A stretch of 64,000 nt of DNA from Desmodus rotundus (taxonomy: Eukaryota > Chordata > Mammalia > Chiroptera > Phyllostomidae), in contig NC_071391.1 of the NCBI RefSeq assembly GCF_022682495.2, positions 110,467,195-110,531,194 on the forward strand. The letters are read 5' to 3'. The position numbers and the translations under genes are program-made. Positions 46,435-57,465 of this stretch are shown piece after piece; positions within the stretch are counted from its first letter, which is position 1, and each line of letters opens with the position of its first letter. The notes beneath the pieces are model-generated. The model saw only the letters and a list, made by a program, of their open reading frames with translations, was not told where the DNA came from and ran no database searches.

Positions 46435-46645
46435 CCATTCATTCACAGTTCTGAATGATGTATAAGTATCTAATTTAATTCTTACATTATTCTTGTGATA
46501 CAGGATTTAACATTTCTGTTTTATAGGTGGGGAAACTGAGGCTTAGAGAGGTTTAGTAACATGTTCAAAGTCAAGAAGAAATGATGTCTTGTGGAGCAGG
46601 AGTTCAGGTATAAGTCTATTGTGCTCCAAACTCATCTATCTTTCC
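46435..46645 (-). repeat. MIR SINE, reverse
   Basis: The core 'ttataggtggggaaactgaggcttagagaggtttagtaacatgttcaaagtca' is a textbook reverse MIR, continuing to 'caggagttcaggtataag'. Confidence 0.85.
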
Positions 46646-46739
46646 ATTATATCATATTAGTGCTGCACAGAAGATATTCAAAAATATTAAATTATTATTT
46701 AAGTTGTTATTTTATCACATTGTTGACAGAAAAAACATT

Positions 46740-47202
46740 CTGATATATTCTAAATTAATTTATAGGTGACCAAAGAATGAGAGAAAGAGACAGAATGGTT
46801 AGCCTGTTAATAGCTGGAGGCCAACTAACAAAAAGACTGCTCACGTTCGTGAATGTATGCTGGAGGTTTGCACCAACATCCAGGCATCTTTTAGCTGACA
46901 CCGTGAGTCCACCACATACGGCCTATGTGTGAACTTTCGGTACTGTTGCCCGTAACCTATCAAAAGTAATAAATATTTCTTCCTTACACATTGTGGTCCT
47001 ATCATAGAACTGCCTCCAACTCACCTTCTGTCACCCCATTCATTGATAGCTAATGTCAATTCTTTCAAAACAACTAACATTTTTCTTCCATGAAACATTA
47101 GGTATAAAAGCATTCCTCAACTCCAGGATGGCAGATACGCTTGTCTTTTTCAGCTAACCATACAGCTAGTGATTTAGACTTCAAGTGCCAGGACCTGATG
47201 GG

Positions 47203-47249
<47 letters not shown>

Positions 47250-47312
47250 GGCTAGCATTTGGCTGAATAAAACTTTTTCAGAAAATCTTTCACTCATGAA
47301 AATTTTTTTAAC
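46740..47312 (+). mobile_element. Possible solo LTR
   Basis: A TATA-like GGTATAAAAGC at ~47102, a C/T-rich leader with a (TC)n expansion, and a poly(A) signal AATAAAAC at ~47268, followed by 'tctttcactcatg' and an end near TTTAACA, form the order TATA, R, AATAAA, U5 of a retroviral LTR. No family is recognised, no second copy is seen in the window, and the left edge is a guess. Confidence 0.4.
47203..47248. repeat. (TC)n microsatellite
   Basis: About 23 CT dinucleotides with one TTT interruption. Confidence 0.95.
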
Positions 47313-47324
47313 ATTAGGAGCAGC

Positions 47325-47500
47325 TGCTAGTACTGAGCACTATTGTTAGCACTTTGTGTATATTAATCATGCCATCAACACTTTGTGTGATGTAATATTA
47401 TTATTACCCATTTCATAGAGGAAAACTCTGAAGCACAGGTTTATATAACTTCTCCAGTAGCCAGGCCATCTGTCTCTGCTACTCCGCTAAGCTGCTGTAT
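47325..47500 (-). repeat. MIR SINE, reverse
   Basis: 'ttattattacccatttcatagaggaaaactctgaagcacagg' and 'ccagtagccaggccatctg' match the reverse MIR core and flank. Confidence 0.7.
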
Positions 47501-47639
47501 GATAAGCCATAGTCGTTCAGGCATTTATGCAATGATGACGAGGATAGTAAAGCACATGGCACACAGTGTGTAGCCATACAATAATTTCTCATATTTAATC
47601 CTCTTGCTTACTTTGCAATAACTACTTGAAATATATTCC

Positions 47640-48265
47640 AAATGTCTTCCAGTTCTCTTCATTTCCACTTCCAACTGGCTAGACTGTTCCAGATTATCTC
47701 TTGATTGGGCTTCTGCAGGAGCTTTCTAAGTAGTTGTGTTGATACCCCTTCTAATCTCTCTGCAAAGCAGCCTAAGTATTCTTTGCTAAAATAAAATCTG
47801 GTCATGTCACTTCCCTATTGGAAACCTCAGTGGCTTCTGCTTAAATGTTGAATAGCATTCAAACTTTTATTTTGGCCTCTCCTGTCTCACATGATTTGAT
47901 GCCTGCCTACCTCGTTGATCACATCAGCAGCCACTCTTGTCTTTCCTCCCCAAGAGCCAACACATAGCTTTCTTCTTCCTTAGACCGCAACCCAGGCTGT
48001 TTTCTGCCTCAGGGCTTTATATCAAGTCATTGCAGTACTTGTAGTCTAAACAACACCCAGGTGAATATTATTCTTAGCATTGACACTATTTAATATTTGC
48101 TTGCTTTATATGTTTATTTTTTTGTCTCTGAAGCCCATTGCAGTTTTAGCGGAGGAGGGACCAACTTTGCCTGCTTTGATCAATTATCTAGAATACCACT
48201 CACACATAGTAGGCACTTTGTCAGTATCTGTTCAACATGCAAATGAATCTATAAATGAATACATA
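47640..48265 (+). repeat. L2 LINE 3' region
   Basis: 'aaaatctggtcatgtcacttccctattggaaacctcagtggcttctgc', 'cattcaaacttttattttggcctctc', 'gatgcctgcctacctcg', 'ttttctgcctcagggctttatatcaagtc' and 'cacatagtaggcactttgtcagtatctgttcaacatgc' are the L2 3' landmarks in correct order. The 74-codon frame at 48080-48304 lies inside it. Confidence 0.75.
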
Positions 48266-50080
48266 AAATCCACAAATGGGATACAACCACATTGTCTCAT
48301 TTAGTCCCTATAAAGAAAAAATCTATTATTATTTGTATTTAGAATTTGAGGCTTAATATGAGCACACAATTAGGTAAACACTGTACATAGGCAAAAATAT
48401 TTTTAAATGATTTAAGATGGCCAACAATAACCCTAATCTTATTCTCCCTAGGTATGCATTAGTATCTTGAATGCAAAATGGTTGAAATGCCAAGACACGT
48501 GTATAAGTGTCTGTACATGCATATGTGTTTCTCTCTGTGTGTAGTGTATATACAAAGAGCAAGAGAAAAGAGAGCTTTTCCTTTAGTGAGATATAATAAA
48601 AATAATTTTTTGTTTGTAATTTGGTGTGGTTTTAAAGACTTATGAGGGAAATATCGAGCATACATGACTTAAAGTTTCGAGATAACCTTATAACGCAACC
48701 CTTAAATTGTGCCTTCACTTTCACTGTGTGTATAACTATATATACTTTTTAAATATGTAATTTGGTAATCCTTAGAGCAAAACGGTTGGTTTATGATGAT
48801 AATAGATCAATCAAAATACAATCATTTACACATTTTTAATATGTTCAGCACTGGGGTTCTACTTTAACTCGTTCAACACAAAATTTCTCTTATTGAATTC
48901 ATTGAGGTGACATTGGTTAATAAAATTATATAAGCTTCAGGTATACAATTCTATAACATATTTAAATGGCCACTGTATGCCAAGCACTGTGAAAAATTCC
49001 AGGAAATTAAAAAATGTGTTCTTTATTCACAGTGAGCTTATAATATAATACAGAAGGGAAGCATAACCTTTCTGGGCAAGCTAGCAAACTAAGTAAGATG
49101 AGATGCAATTAAGATTTTAATTATGGTAATGAAAGCAGAGATACAAAAAGACAAATACAGGGTTCAGATGAAAAGATGTTAGTAAAGCAGTAACAATATT
49201 GGAATGATTGACGCAGACATAAATAAAATGAATTCAACCTGGTCAGGTAAACCATGTGGAGGAGACTCCAAATTGGAAAATAGGCATGCATGCGTGTGCG
49301 TCTCCATGTGCATGCAGTACTTTCTGCAACTATGGATGTATCAAACATAAAATACCCAATGCACATAACAGCAAGTAGGAAATCCATACAGCTGCTCACC
49401 TTTTCCCAGTTCTCTATTTAATTGCTTTTTCTCTTTGATTTACACAATGTAGATGTCACCACACATGTACAAGTTATCTCCTAAGAATAAGAGATATAAG
49501 ATTTAATTATGTGGAAGTAGATTTTCAATAATGTGAGAAAAGCAATTTACTTCTTTTCCCAACTCATAGTTGCAATGTCTCACAACAGTCTTGGAACTGC
49601 TGCTTTTTATAGGCAAAAGATTACTATTACTTTCTTTTTTTTCACCTCTCAAATTGATTGCCATCTACCCACAGAAAGAAAAAAAAATCACTCCTTATTC
49701 AGGAAATGGAAGCTACTTTTGTTCATTTCATATAATGGCCAACTTGAGTTAGAATTCTTATTCATTTTCTATTTTGGATACCTGTTTTATAAGCTCAGCA
49801 CATTCCAAGGGGCCTATCTTATGAAGCCAAAAAGGATATTCAGAGAAATTGTCCATCACATATTTCATATATGAAAATCACCAAGCTCATCAGAAAGACA
49901 AAACTGGATTGATTCCAGTTGTCAGACAAAGTATAGTAATGTAAGAGATCAGTAGATACTTGAGAATTATTTATTCTTGAATTTAAATTATGAAACTATT
50001 GATACAAGCAAACTTGAGATATTTAAAATATGTGTATAGTGTTAGATGTTTAAAAAAACTAGAAAGGTTAACAAATAACA
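48266..50080. other. Mostly unassigned stretch with a small L1 fragment
   Basis: At 48893-48960 'attgaggtgacattggttaataaaattatataagcttcaggtatacaa' is a short reverse-strand L1 3' end similar to the left edge of the L1 at 60.4 kb. The rest is unassigned; frames at 49121-49874 are short and unsupported. Confidence 0.5.
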
Positions 50081-50107
50081 GTAAGAACAAAGCAAATAGA
50101 CTTCCAG

Positions 50108-50116
50108 CCAAGATGG
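50108..50116 (+). promoter_or_regulatory. YY1-like site at the LINE 5' end
   Basis: CCAAGATGG lies 10-18 bases into HAL1 copy C. Human L1 has a YY1 site in the same place, where it sets the transcription start. Copies A (inverted CCATCTTGG at 6255-6263) and D (TCAAGATGGC at 53128-53137) carry it too. The role here is inferred by analogy. Confidence 0.55.
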
Positions 50117-50754
50117 AGGTATAAGTAGACTCACTTTTTCTCCTCAGACAACCAAAAGGACAACAACAAATTTAAAAACAAAAATTAACCAGAGCTGCCA
50201 GAAAATAGAACTATATGGAAATTCAACAGCCAAAGAGTTAAAGATGAAACATTCATCCATACTAGTAGGAGGGGTGGAGACGAGCAGCCAGAGTGGAGAG
50301 GATTTGCAGAAAGGTGGTAGCTGGCAGACCAGATGAGGCAACAGGAGGAGAAGCAGGCAGTCCCACATTTGCGTGCCAATAAACTGCGGGGAACAACTGG
50401 GTAGCAAGGCAGACCGAGCAACCCAGGGTTCCAGTGAGGGGAAATGAAGCCTCAAAACCTCTGATTGAAAAAAACCTGTGGGGGTTGTGGTGGTGGAAGA
50501 AACTCCCAGCCTCACAGGAGAGTTCTTCAGAGAGATCCACAGGGTCCTAGAACATACACAAACCAACTGGCCCAGGAATCAGCATCAGAAGGGCCCAATT
50601 TGCTTGTGGATAGAGGAGAAAATGACTGAAAGCTGCCCAGAGCTGAGTAAGTGGCATTGTTCCCTCTTGGACCCCTCCCCCACATACAGTGCCACAATGC
50701 AGCAAAGAGGGTTGCTCTGCTTTTGCAAATACCTAAGACGCTGCCCATTACAAT

Positions 50755-51612
50755 GTAACAGGTGTGCCAAAACAAACAAAAAAAATATGGTCCAAATGAA
50801 AGAACAGACCAAAGCTCTAGAAAAAGTACAACATTAAGTGATGAAGAGATAGCCAACCTATCAGATGCAGAGTTCAAAACATTGCTAATCATGGTGCTCA
50901 CAGAAATGGTTGAATATAGTTGCCAAATAGAGGAAAAAGTGAAGGTCATGAAAAGTGAAATAAATGGAACCAAAAGTGAAGGGAAGGAAATCAGAACTCA
51001 AATCAATGGTTTGGAGCAGAAGGAAGAAATAAACATTCACCCAGAACAGAATGAAGAAACAAGAATTCAAAAACAATGAGGAGAACTTAGGAACCTCCAG
51101 GACAACTTTAAACATTCCAACATCCAAATAATAGGGGTGACAGAAGAAGAGGAAGAGCAAGAAATTGAAAACTTATTTGAAAACATAATGAAGGAGAACT
51201 TTCCCAATGTGGCAAAGGAAATTGACTTCCAGGAAGTCCAGGAAGCTCAAACAGTCCCAAAGAAATTGGATGTAAGGAAGTACACAGCAAGGTACACCAT
51301 AATTGCATTACCCAAGATTAAAGATGAGGAGAGAATCTTAAAAGCAGCAAGAGAAAAGGAGACAATTACCTACAAAGCAGTTCCCATGAGACTCTCAGCT
51401 GATTCTCAAAAGAAACCTTGCAGGCAAGAAGGGGCTGGAAAGAAGTATTCTAAGTCATGAAAGGCAAGGATCTCCATCCAAGATTACTCTATCCAGCAAA
51501 GCTATCATTTAGAATGGAAGGGCAGATAAAGTGCTTCTCATATAAGCTCAAGTTAGAGGAGTTCATCATCACCAAGCTCTTATTATATAAAATGTTAAAG
51601 GAACTTATCTAA
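50755..51612 (+). pseudogene. L1-type ORF1 in HAL1 copy C, lightly broken
   Basis: ORF1p binds LINE RNA as a trimer through a coiled coil, an RRM and a C-terminal domain. Open segments at 50762-51079 and 51137-51460 are in the same frame, separated by one TGA at 51077-51079. Readable motifs are AEFKTLLIMV, NLFENIMKENFPNV and KAAREKETITY. A frameshift near 51437 leads to LHPRLLYPAKLSF and a conserved C-terminus. Near 50775 an A run disrupts the start. At least one stop and two frameshifts make it non-functional. Confidence 0.85.
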
Positions 51613-52078
51613 GAAAAAGAAGATAAAAATATGGACAGTAAAATAACAAACTCACAACTATCAACAACCAAAACTAAAAAAACAAAAATAAAAATGAACT
51701 AAGCAAACAACTAGGACAGGAACAGAATCACAGAAATAGAGATCAAATGAAGGGTTATCAGTGGGGTCGGGGAAAAGGGACAGGGAATAAGAAGCATAAA
51801 TGCTAAGTACAAAATAGGCAGGGGGAGGTTAAGAATAGAATGGGAAGTGGAGAAGCCAAAGAACTTACATGGACATGACCTAAGGTGGGAGAATGATGGT
51901 GGGAGGTGGGTAAAGGGCAGAGGGGAATAAAGGGGAGAAAAAATGCAATAACCATAATGGCATAACCAATAAAATATATTTTTAAAAGTATACAAAAATT
52001 AAAAAGTAAACAAACTGCAAAAGTATTTCTAATAAATATATCAAAAGTTTAATACCCCCAAAAAGAACAAAGCAAATA

Positions 52079-52924
52079 TAACTAAATAAAAATTTTTCAC
52101 TTCATAATCTATAAGCATATATATTTGTTCCAATAGTGATACTATTGCTCAAAATTTACTAGAACTTGTATAAAACTGTATTTAGAAAAATTTAACAAAG
52201 ACAGAAGTCATATATTTTTTAATCAAACCTTATTTTTGACCCCTAAATCTCAACAACAAGTTTAATCCATAAATAACTACTAGGTGTAGAAATTATTTGG
52301 AGGAATCAGTTATATAATGGCCCCAAGAGTTTTATTTCATTACTCTCCCCACCCCCCAAAAATGAAGAGAGAAAAATGAGGACAATCTAAAGACAGTCTC
52401 TAAATGGAAATTCCAGGACAGATTTGCATATCATCATGACAGACTGTAATTGTACATGCTAATTTAAATAGGAAAAACTATCTCTTGAATATTTAATTCT
52501 GGTTTTTCTGTGAAAAATTAAGTCTCATATTTAATCACACATTTTAATATAACCACATATTTTACTTATTAGAATTCTTACAATAAAAGCCATTCTGTGG
52601 AATGCACCATTTTTTATGTATTTTTTTCTAAAATATCTATGAAGTGATTAAGAAATAGGAAAATTTTATGTTGACAATGTAACTAGTGGAAGAAACAGAT
52701 TGTTACAATACTAATTAGGAGAAAACACCTTTAGAAAATCAGTTTAAATTATAAAATTTTAAGAAACATTAGAAAGTAACAATGAATGTTTTAGTTTTTA
52801 AAAGCTCTAAAGTAAGCTGGAATTAGAAAAATTCTAAATAGTCATTATTTTCTGTTTATTTCCTATGTCATCCCTTTTACTGACTTGAAAACATAAAACT
52901 CCATGTGACAGAAATTGCTGACTT
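52079..52924. other. AT-rich stretch, nothing recognised
   Basis: No repeat family or gene signal seen. Confidence 0.5.
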
Positions 52925-52929
52925 TCACT

Positions 52930-53107
52930 CCGTCCTGTGTGGCTTGTTTGGTTGCAGCATTGGCCCATGCCCTGAAAACCTGCAGGCTGCAGGTCAGGGC
53001 ATATGCCTGGGGTGTGGGTTCTAAGGCTGTCCTATGAAAGACAACCGATGTTTCTCTCTCACATTGATCTCTCTCTCTCTCTCTCCCTCTCTCCCCCCCC
53101 CCCCAAA
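52930..53107 (+). mobile_element. VES-type SINE with poly-C tail region
   Basis: 'gtcctgtgtggcttgtttggttgcagcattgg' carries an A-box-like head, 'tcagggcatatgcctggggtgtggg' and 'gatgtttctctctcacattgatctctctctc' give the body, and a run of ~12 C (53092-53104) precedes a short A-rich end. A HAL1 begins about 12 bases further on, so the SINE 3' flank may be interrupted. No duplication found. Confidence 0.82.
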
Positions 53108-53118
53108 GGAATGAAAAG

Positions 53119-55680
53119 GAGTTTCGGTCAAGATGGCAGAGTAGGCAGACATGGCTTGCCTCTTCTCACAACCACATCAAAATTACAACTAAAATGTAGA
53201 AAAACCATCACTCCAAACTGTCAGAAATCGAGTTGAATGAAAGTCTGACAATTATGAAATTGAGTTGAATGGAAGTGTGACAACTATGGAAATAAAGAAA
53301 TCACATCCATCCAGACCGGTAGAAGGGGAGCAGACGTGGAATGGGCTGGTCCCACACTCGTGTGTGGTAGATATACACATGGGAGGGATACCTTAGGAAC
53401 GAGGAGTCTGAGCCCAATACCCGGCCCCCAAGCCCAAGGTTCCAGTGCCAGAAATATAAGTCCCTACAACTTCTGGCTTCAACAACCAGCAGGGACTGAG
53501 TTGGTGGAAGAAAGTGCTGGAGCCCCAAGCATTTCTTCTTAAAGAACCCCAAAACAACTCACATGTTCAGATTCATTCCCTCTGAGCTCCATCACTGGGG
53601 TAGCAGCTTGAAAGGCACAAGTGGTGTATAGGGAGAAACTGAAGTGTCTGGCATCAAGGTGAGCAGAGGCCATTGTCCTTTTTTTAACCCTCCTTCCACA
53701 GAGCTGGCAAGCTGGTGCCATATCTGAGGTTCCATCAACCTGGCTAACACTTCAAGGTGTTTGACCCACCTTGAAGATCCCCAGAGACTCCCACCCAAAT
53801 TATGAGCCGAACCAAGCTACTTTTCCTATGAATGGCTAGTTTTGGCTAATGCTTCACAACTTCCTAAATCCTGTCAAACCATCAACAACTGGCTCAGTGA
53901 GCCCCAGGACCAGCAGTAGTAGCAGACAGCCTAGATCTATAGCTTGGTCTCACCTGGGAATCTCCAAGCTAAGCACAAGTAGCAGCCATTTCAGATTGCT
54001 TTATAGTTCAGGCACGGTACCCTAGGCAAAACACAGGTGGAGGCTGACCTTGGCCTGTACCACCTGGAAAACCCCAGGGCCAGCACGCTCAGTGGACAAC
54101 TACTGACCATGTTGGAGCACCACCATTCTGCTCCTGCACAGCTGATCCTCCAAAGAGGGCAGAGGTTCGTGGCCAGTGGTCATAGCTAGTACTTGCAGCT
54201 GACTGGCCTGGGTAAATCCCTCCCATTGATCTGCCAACAGCAACCAAGGCTGAAATATAATAGCAGGATATACTCATCCCACATGAAGGGTACACCTCAA
54301 GTACCCTGCTTGGATAACAGGGGAGGCTGTGCCACTGGACCCTACAAGACACCTAGTACATTAGGCCACATTGCCAAGACACAGAGTCAAAGTAGCTCTA
54401 CCTAATACATGGAAACACACATAGGGAGGCTGCCAAAATGAGAAGACAAAGAAACATGGCCCAAATAAAAGAACAGATCAAAACTCTAGAAAAAGACATA
54501 AATGAAATAGAGATAAGCAATCTGTCAGGTGCAGAGTTCAAAACACTGGTTATAAGGATACTCAAGGAACCTATCAAGGACCTAACAGCACAAAAAAGAT
54601 CCAGTCAGAAGTGAAGGATACATTAATTGAAATAAAGAACAATTTACAGGGAAACAATAGTAGAGTGGATGAAGCCAAAAATCAAATCAATGATTCGACA
54701 TACATGGAAGCAAACAACAACCAATCAGAACAATAAGAAGAAAAAAGAATCCCCCCCAAATGAAGATAGTATCAGCAGCCTATGGGACAACTTCAAGAGG
54801 TCCAATGAATATTCACATCATAAGGGTGCCAGAAGAAGAGAAAAAGCAAGAAATTGGAAATCTTTTTGAAAAATTAGCGAAAGGAAACTTCTCTAATTTG
54901 GCGAAGGAAATAGATATGTAAGTCCAGGAAGCACAGAGAGTGCCAAACGAGATGGATGCAAGGAAGTCCACTCCAAGACACATCATAATTAAAATACCAA
55001 AGGTTAAAGGTAAAGAGAGAATCTTAAATGCAGCAAGAGAAAAGAAGTTAGTTACCTATAGGGGAGTTCCCATAAACCTGTCATCTTATTTCTCCAAAGA
55101 AACTTTGTGGGCTAGAAGGGATTGGCAAGAAATATTCAGTCATGAAAATCAAGGACCTACAGCCAAGATTACTTTACCCAGCAAAGATGTAATTTAAAAT
55201 CCAATGGCAGATAAAGAGCTTCCCAGACAGGAAAAACCAAAGGAGTTCATCATCACCAAACCATTATTATATGAAATGTTAGAGGGACTCATTTGGAAAA
55301 AGAAGATCAAAACTAAGAACAATAAAATGGCAAAAAATACATATCTATGAACAATTGAATCTAAAAAACAAAGACAGTGAACAAGAAGAACAGAGACAGA
55401 AGCATGGATACAGAGAGCGTCTTGATGGGAGGGTGGTGGGGAAGAATGGGTGAAAAGGTGAGGGGATTACGAAGTATAAATAGGTAGTTTCAGAATAGCC
55501 ATGGGGATGCAAAGTACAGTGTAGGGAATGGAGTAGCCAAATAATTTACATGCATGGCCCATGGATATGAACAATGGTGGGGGATTGTCTGAGGGAGTGG
55601 GGGGTGCTGGGTGGAGGTGGGGCAAAAGGGGAAAAATCAGGACAACTATAATAACATAATCAAAATACAATTTAAGAAGA
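53119..55680 (+). mobile_element. HAL1-like LINE copy D (ORF1-only, long 5'UTR)
   Basis: The 5' end GAGTTTCGGTCAAGATGGCA is followed by ~1.3 kb of GC-richer 5'UTR similar in order to copy B (for example the 'atggcttgcct..ttctcacaa' start), then ORF1 from 54438, and a ~390-bp 3'UTR with 'acatgcatggcccatggatatgaacaatgg' and the end 'gacaactataataacataatcaaaat'. No ORF2. I could not define the target duplication, and the right end is approximate. Confidence 0.85.
54438..55292 (+). pseudogene. Broken L1-type ORF1 in HAL1 copy D
   Basis: ATG at 54438-54440 begins MRRQRNMAQIKEQIKTLEKD, followed by NLSGAEFKTLVIRILKE. A frameshift near 54595 breaks it. The RRM and C-terminal part are readable at 54940-55197 ([20 protein letters not shown], then [18 protein letters not shown]). 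The normal TAA is changed to TGG near 55290. About 285 codons originally. A C run at 54753-54760 may mark another slip. Confidence 0.82.
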
Positions 55681-55689
55681 TTAGTAGAG

Positions 55690-57029
55690 AAGTAATGGTG
55701 CTGTGATCAAATGATTAATGGATTAATCAGTCATCTAAAAATCAAAAGAAGTCAATACGCTTATGTCATTAAAAATGTCACTAATGTGTTAAATTCATGG
55801 AGAAAGCATCCTCATTAAAAATTTATGAACTATTTTAGACATGCAAAAATAAATAAAAGCAATGAAATAATGTTCTCCAATGAGGATAATTTTTTTTTTA
55901 AATTGTTGACTTTCTTTCCAAAGGAAATATTATCCTCTTCACTGGTAAAATGAACTTGGTTTTGTTTCAGTATTCCTTGGCACTGTGCTCAAGTAAGGTG
56001 GGCTCCACCTTATGATAAATCATAATTAATTCTGGCCAGGGAAAAATTGGTGTCTGCATGTAGCCACGGGACATAGACAAGGAGGCTGAGAGCTTCTGGG
56101 CCTGAATAATAAAGGGGACACCATGAGGAGAAATCTTGCCCTTTCTTATTAATTTTAGGCATTGCTGTATGAAGATATTAACTTGGGACTTTGACAGCTA
56201 TAATGTGGCTATGAGAAAGGAAGCTAAACAAATAACAGAGAAGTGTCCCTTACACAACTGAACAATTGTTGATCTACTGAATTAACCAAATCTGAAAACC
56301 TTTACTTTCAGAAATCTCTTTATGCAAAATTATTAATCCTTATATTACAAACCATTTTCAGGCAGGTATTATGTTCCCTCAGCAAGTTATACATCTGGTG
56401 AACTTCAAGTGAAATTATTGACTTTGATCTAATATCTGCTCGAAAGGCTGCACTATTATAGGCACCAGGAGTGAAAAGCACGCGTGATGGTCCTAGCCCA
56501 CAAGAAGTAACTCACATCCTTGTTGATTCGGACACTAGCACTATCTTCGGCTAACATAATAAAGCTTTAATTAATGACTGACAGTGTGTAAACACTTGGC
56601 TAGATACTATGTCACTGAGTCTCACAAAAACTTAAAACACATTTTCAATGTTCAAAGGGAATATAGACATTTATTTATTTGTTTCTCAACCTTATTCTAA
56701 AACTCAGTTGCAATAGAATACAAAAATCACCTTTGATATGATATCTAAAAGTGGTAAAGGAATCCTGACAGGAAGAAGAGTCGTGTTGGAGGACAGTTCT
56801 CTGTCGGAGAAAAAAATATTTGTTTTATAAGTTAGATAAAATTAACACCATGTAATAGACATAGGGACAGACAAGCACACCAAAGGAAATGTCATGCCTG
56901 CAATAGTGACAAGTGTGGAAAAGTAAAGGTCTGCTGAGAACATATCTCAAAGGAAAGAAGCAGCTGATGCTCTTGATCCTCAAGCTCTTATGAAAAAAAA
57001 TATCTTAATCAACCATTAAAAAAAGAAGG
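55690..57029. other. Unassigned non-coding stretch
   Basis: No gene or clear repeat. Some phrases near 56040-56150 recall the end of an LTR but are too weak to call. Confidence 0.4.
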
Positions 57030-57465
57030 AAAGTGTGCCTTTGCAACAACATGAGTTGAGATGGAGGGCATTATGCTAAATGAAATAAAGCCAGTCAGTG
57101 AAAGACAAATACTTTATGACCTCACTTTTATGTGGAATCTAAAAAAAAACCTAACTCAGAAGCAGAGAAGAGATTGATATTTGCCAGAATTGAGGATTCG
57201 GGAGCTGGGGGAAATGGGTCAAAATGTGCAAATTTCCAGTTATAAAATAAATTATGGGATGTGATATACAACATGGTGACTATAGTTAACAATACTGTAT
57301 TGTGTATTTGAAAGTTGCTAAGAGAATAGATCTTAAAAGTTATTATCACAAGAAAAAATATAACTGTTAGGTAATATAGTTAGCTAAACTAATTGTACTA
57401 AGAATTTCACAATATATACATATATCAAATCATATGTTGTATACCTTAAACTAATAAAAAAGAAT
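57030..57465 (+). mobile_element. L1 3' end fragment (older L1 lineage)
   Basis: 'caacatgagttgagatggagggcattatgctaaatgaaataaagccagtcagtgaaagacaaatac' and 'acaacatggtgactatagttaacaatactgtattgtgtatttgaaagttgctaagagaatagatctt' are the distal ORF2 and 3'UTR landmarks of L1M-type elements. It ends 'gttgtataccttaaactaataaaaaa'. 5' truncated. Confidence 0.85.

Larger units (their letters stand above)
50099..52062 (+). mobile_element. HAL1-like LINE copy C (full-length, ORF1-only)
   Basis: A perfect 16-bp duplication, AAGAACAAAGCAAATA, lies at 50083-50098 and 52063-52078. Between the copies are a 5' end GACTTCCAGCCAAGATGGAG, a ~660-bp 5'UTR, a broken ORF1 ending TAA at 51610-51612, a ~450-bp G-rich then A-rich 3'UTR, and an A-rich tail containing AATAAAATATA. 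There is no ORF2. The perfect duplication makes it the youngest-looking of the four copies. At 1964 bp it defines the short-5'UTR class with copy A. Confidence 0.93.

Noticed and set aside
50144..51160. Reverse-strand frames of 140 and 148 codons
   Set aside because: They are antisense to HAL1 copy C. The meaningful signal is the forward-strand ORF1.
55690..57029. Another LTR near 56040-56150
   Set aside because: A few words resembled LTR ends, but there is no second copy, no TATA/poly(A) order and no terminal TG...CA that I could place.
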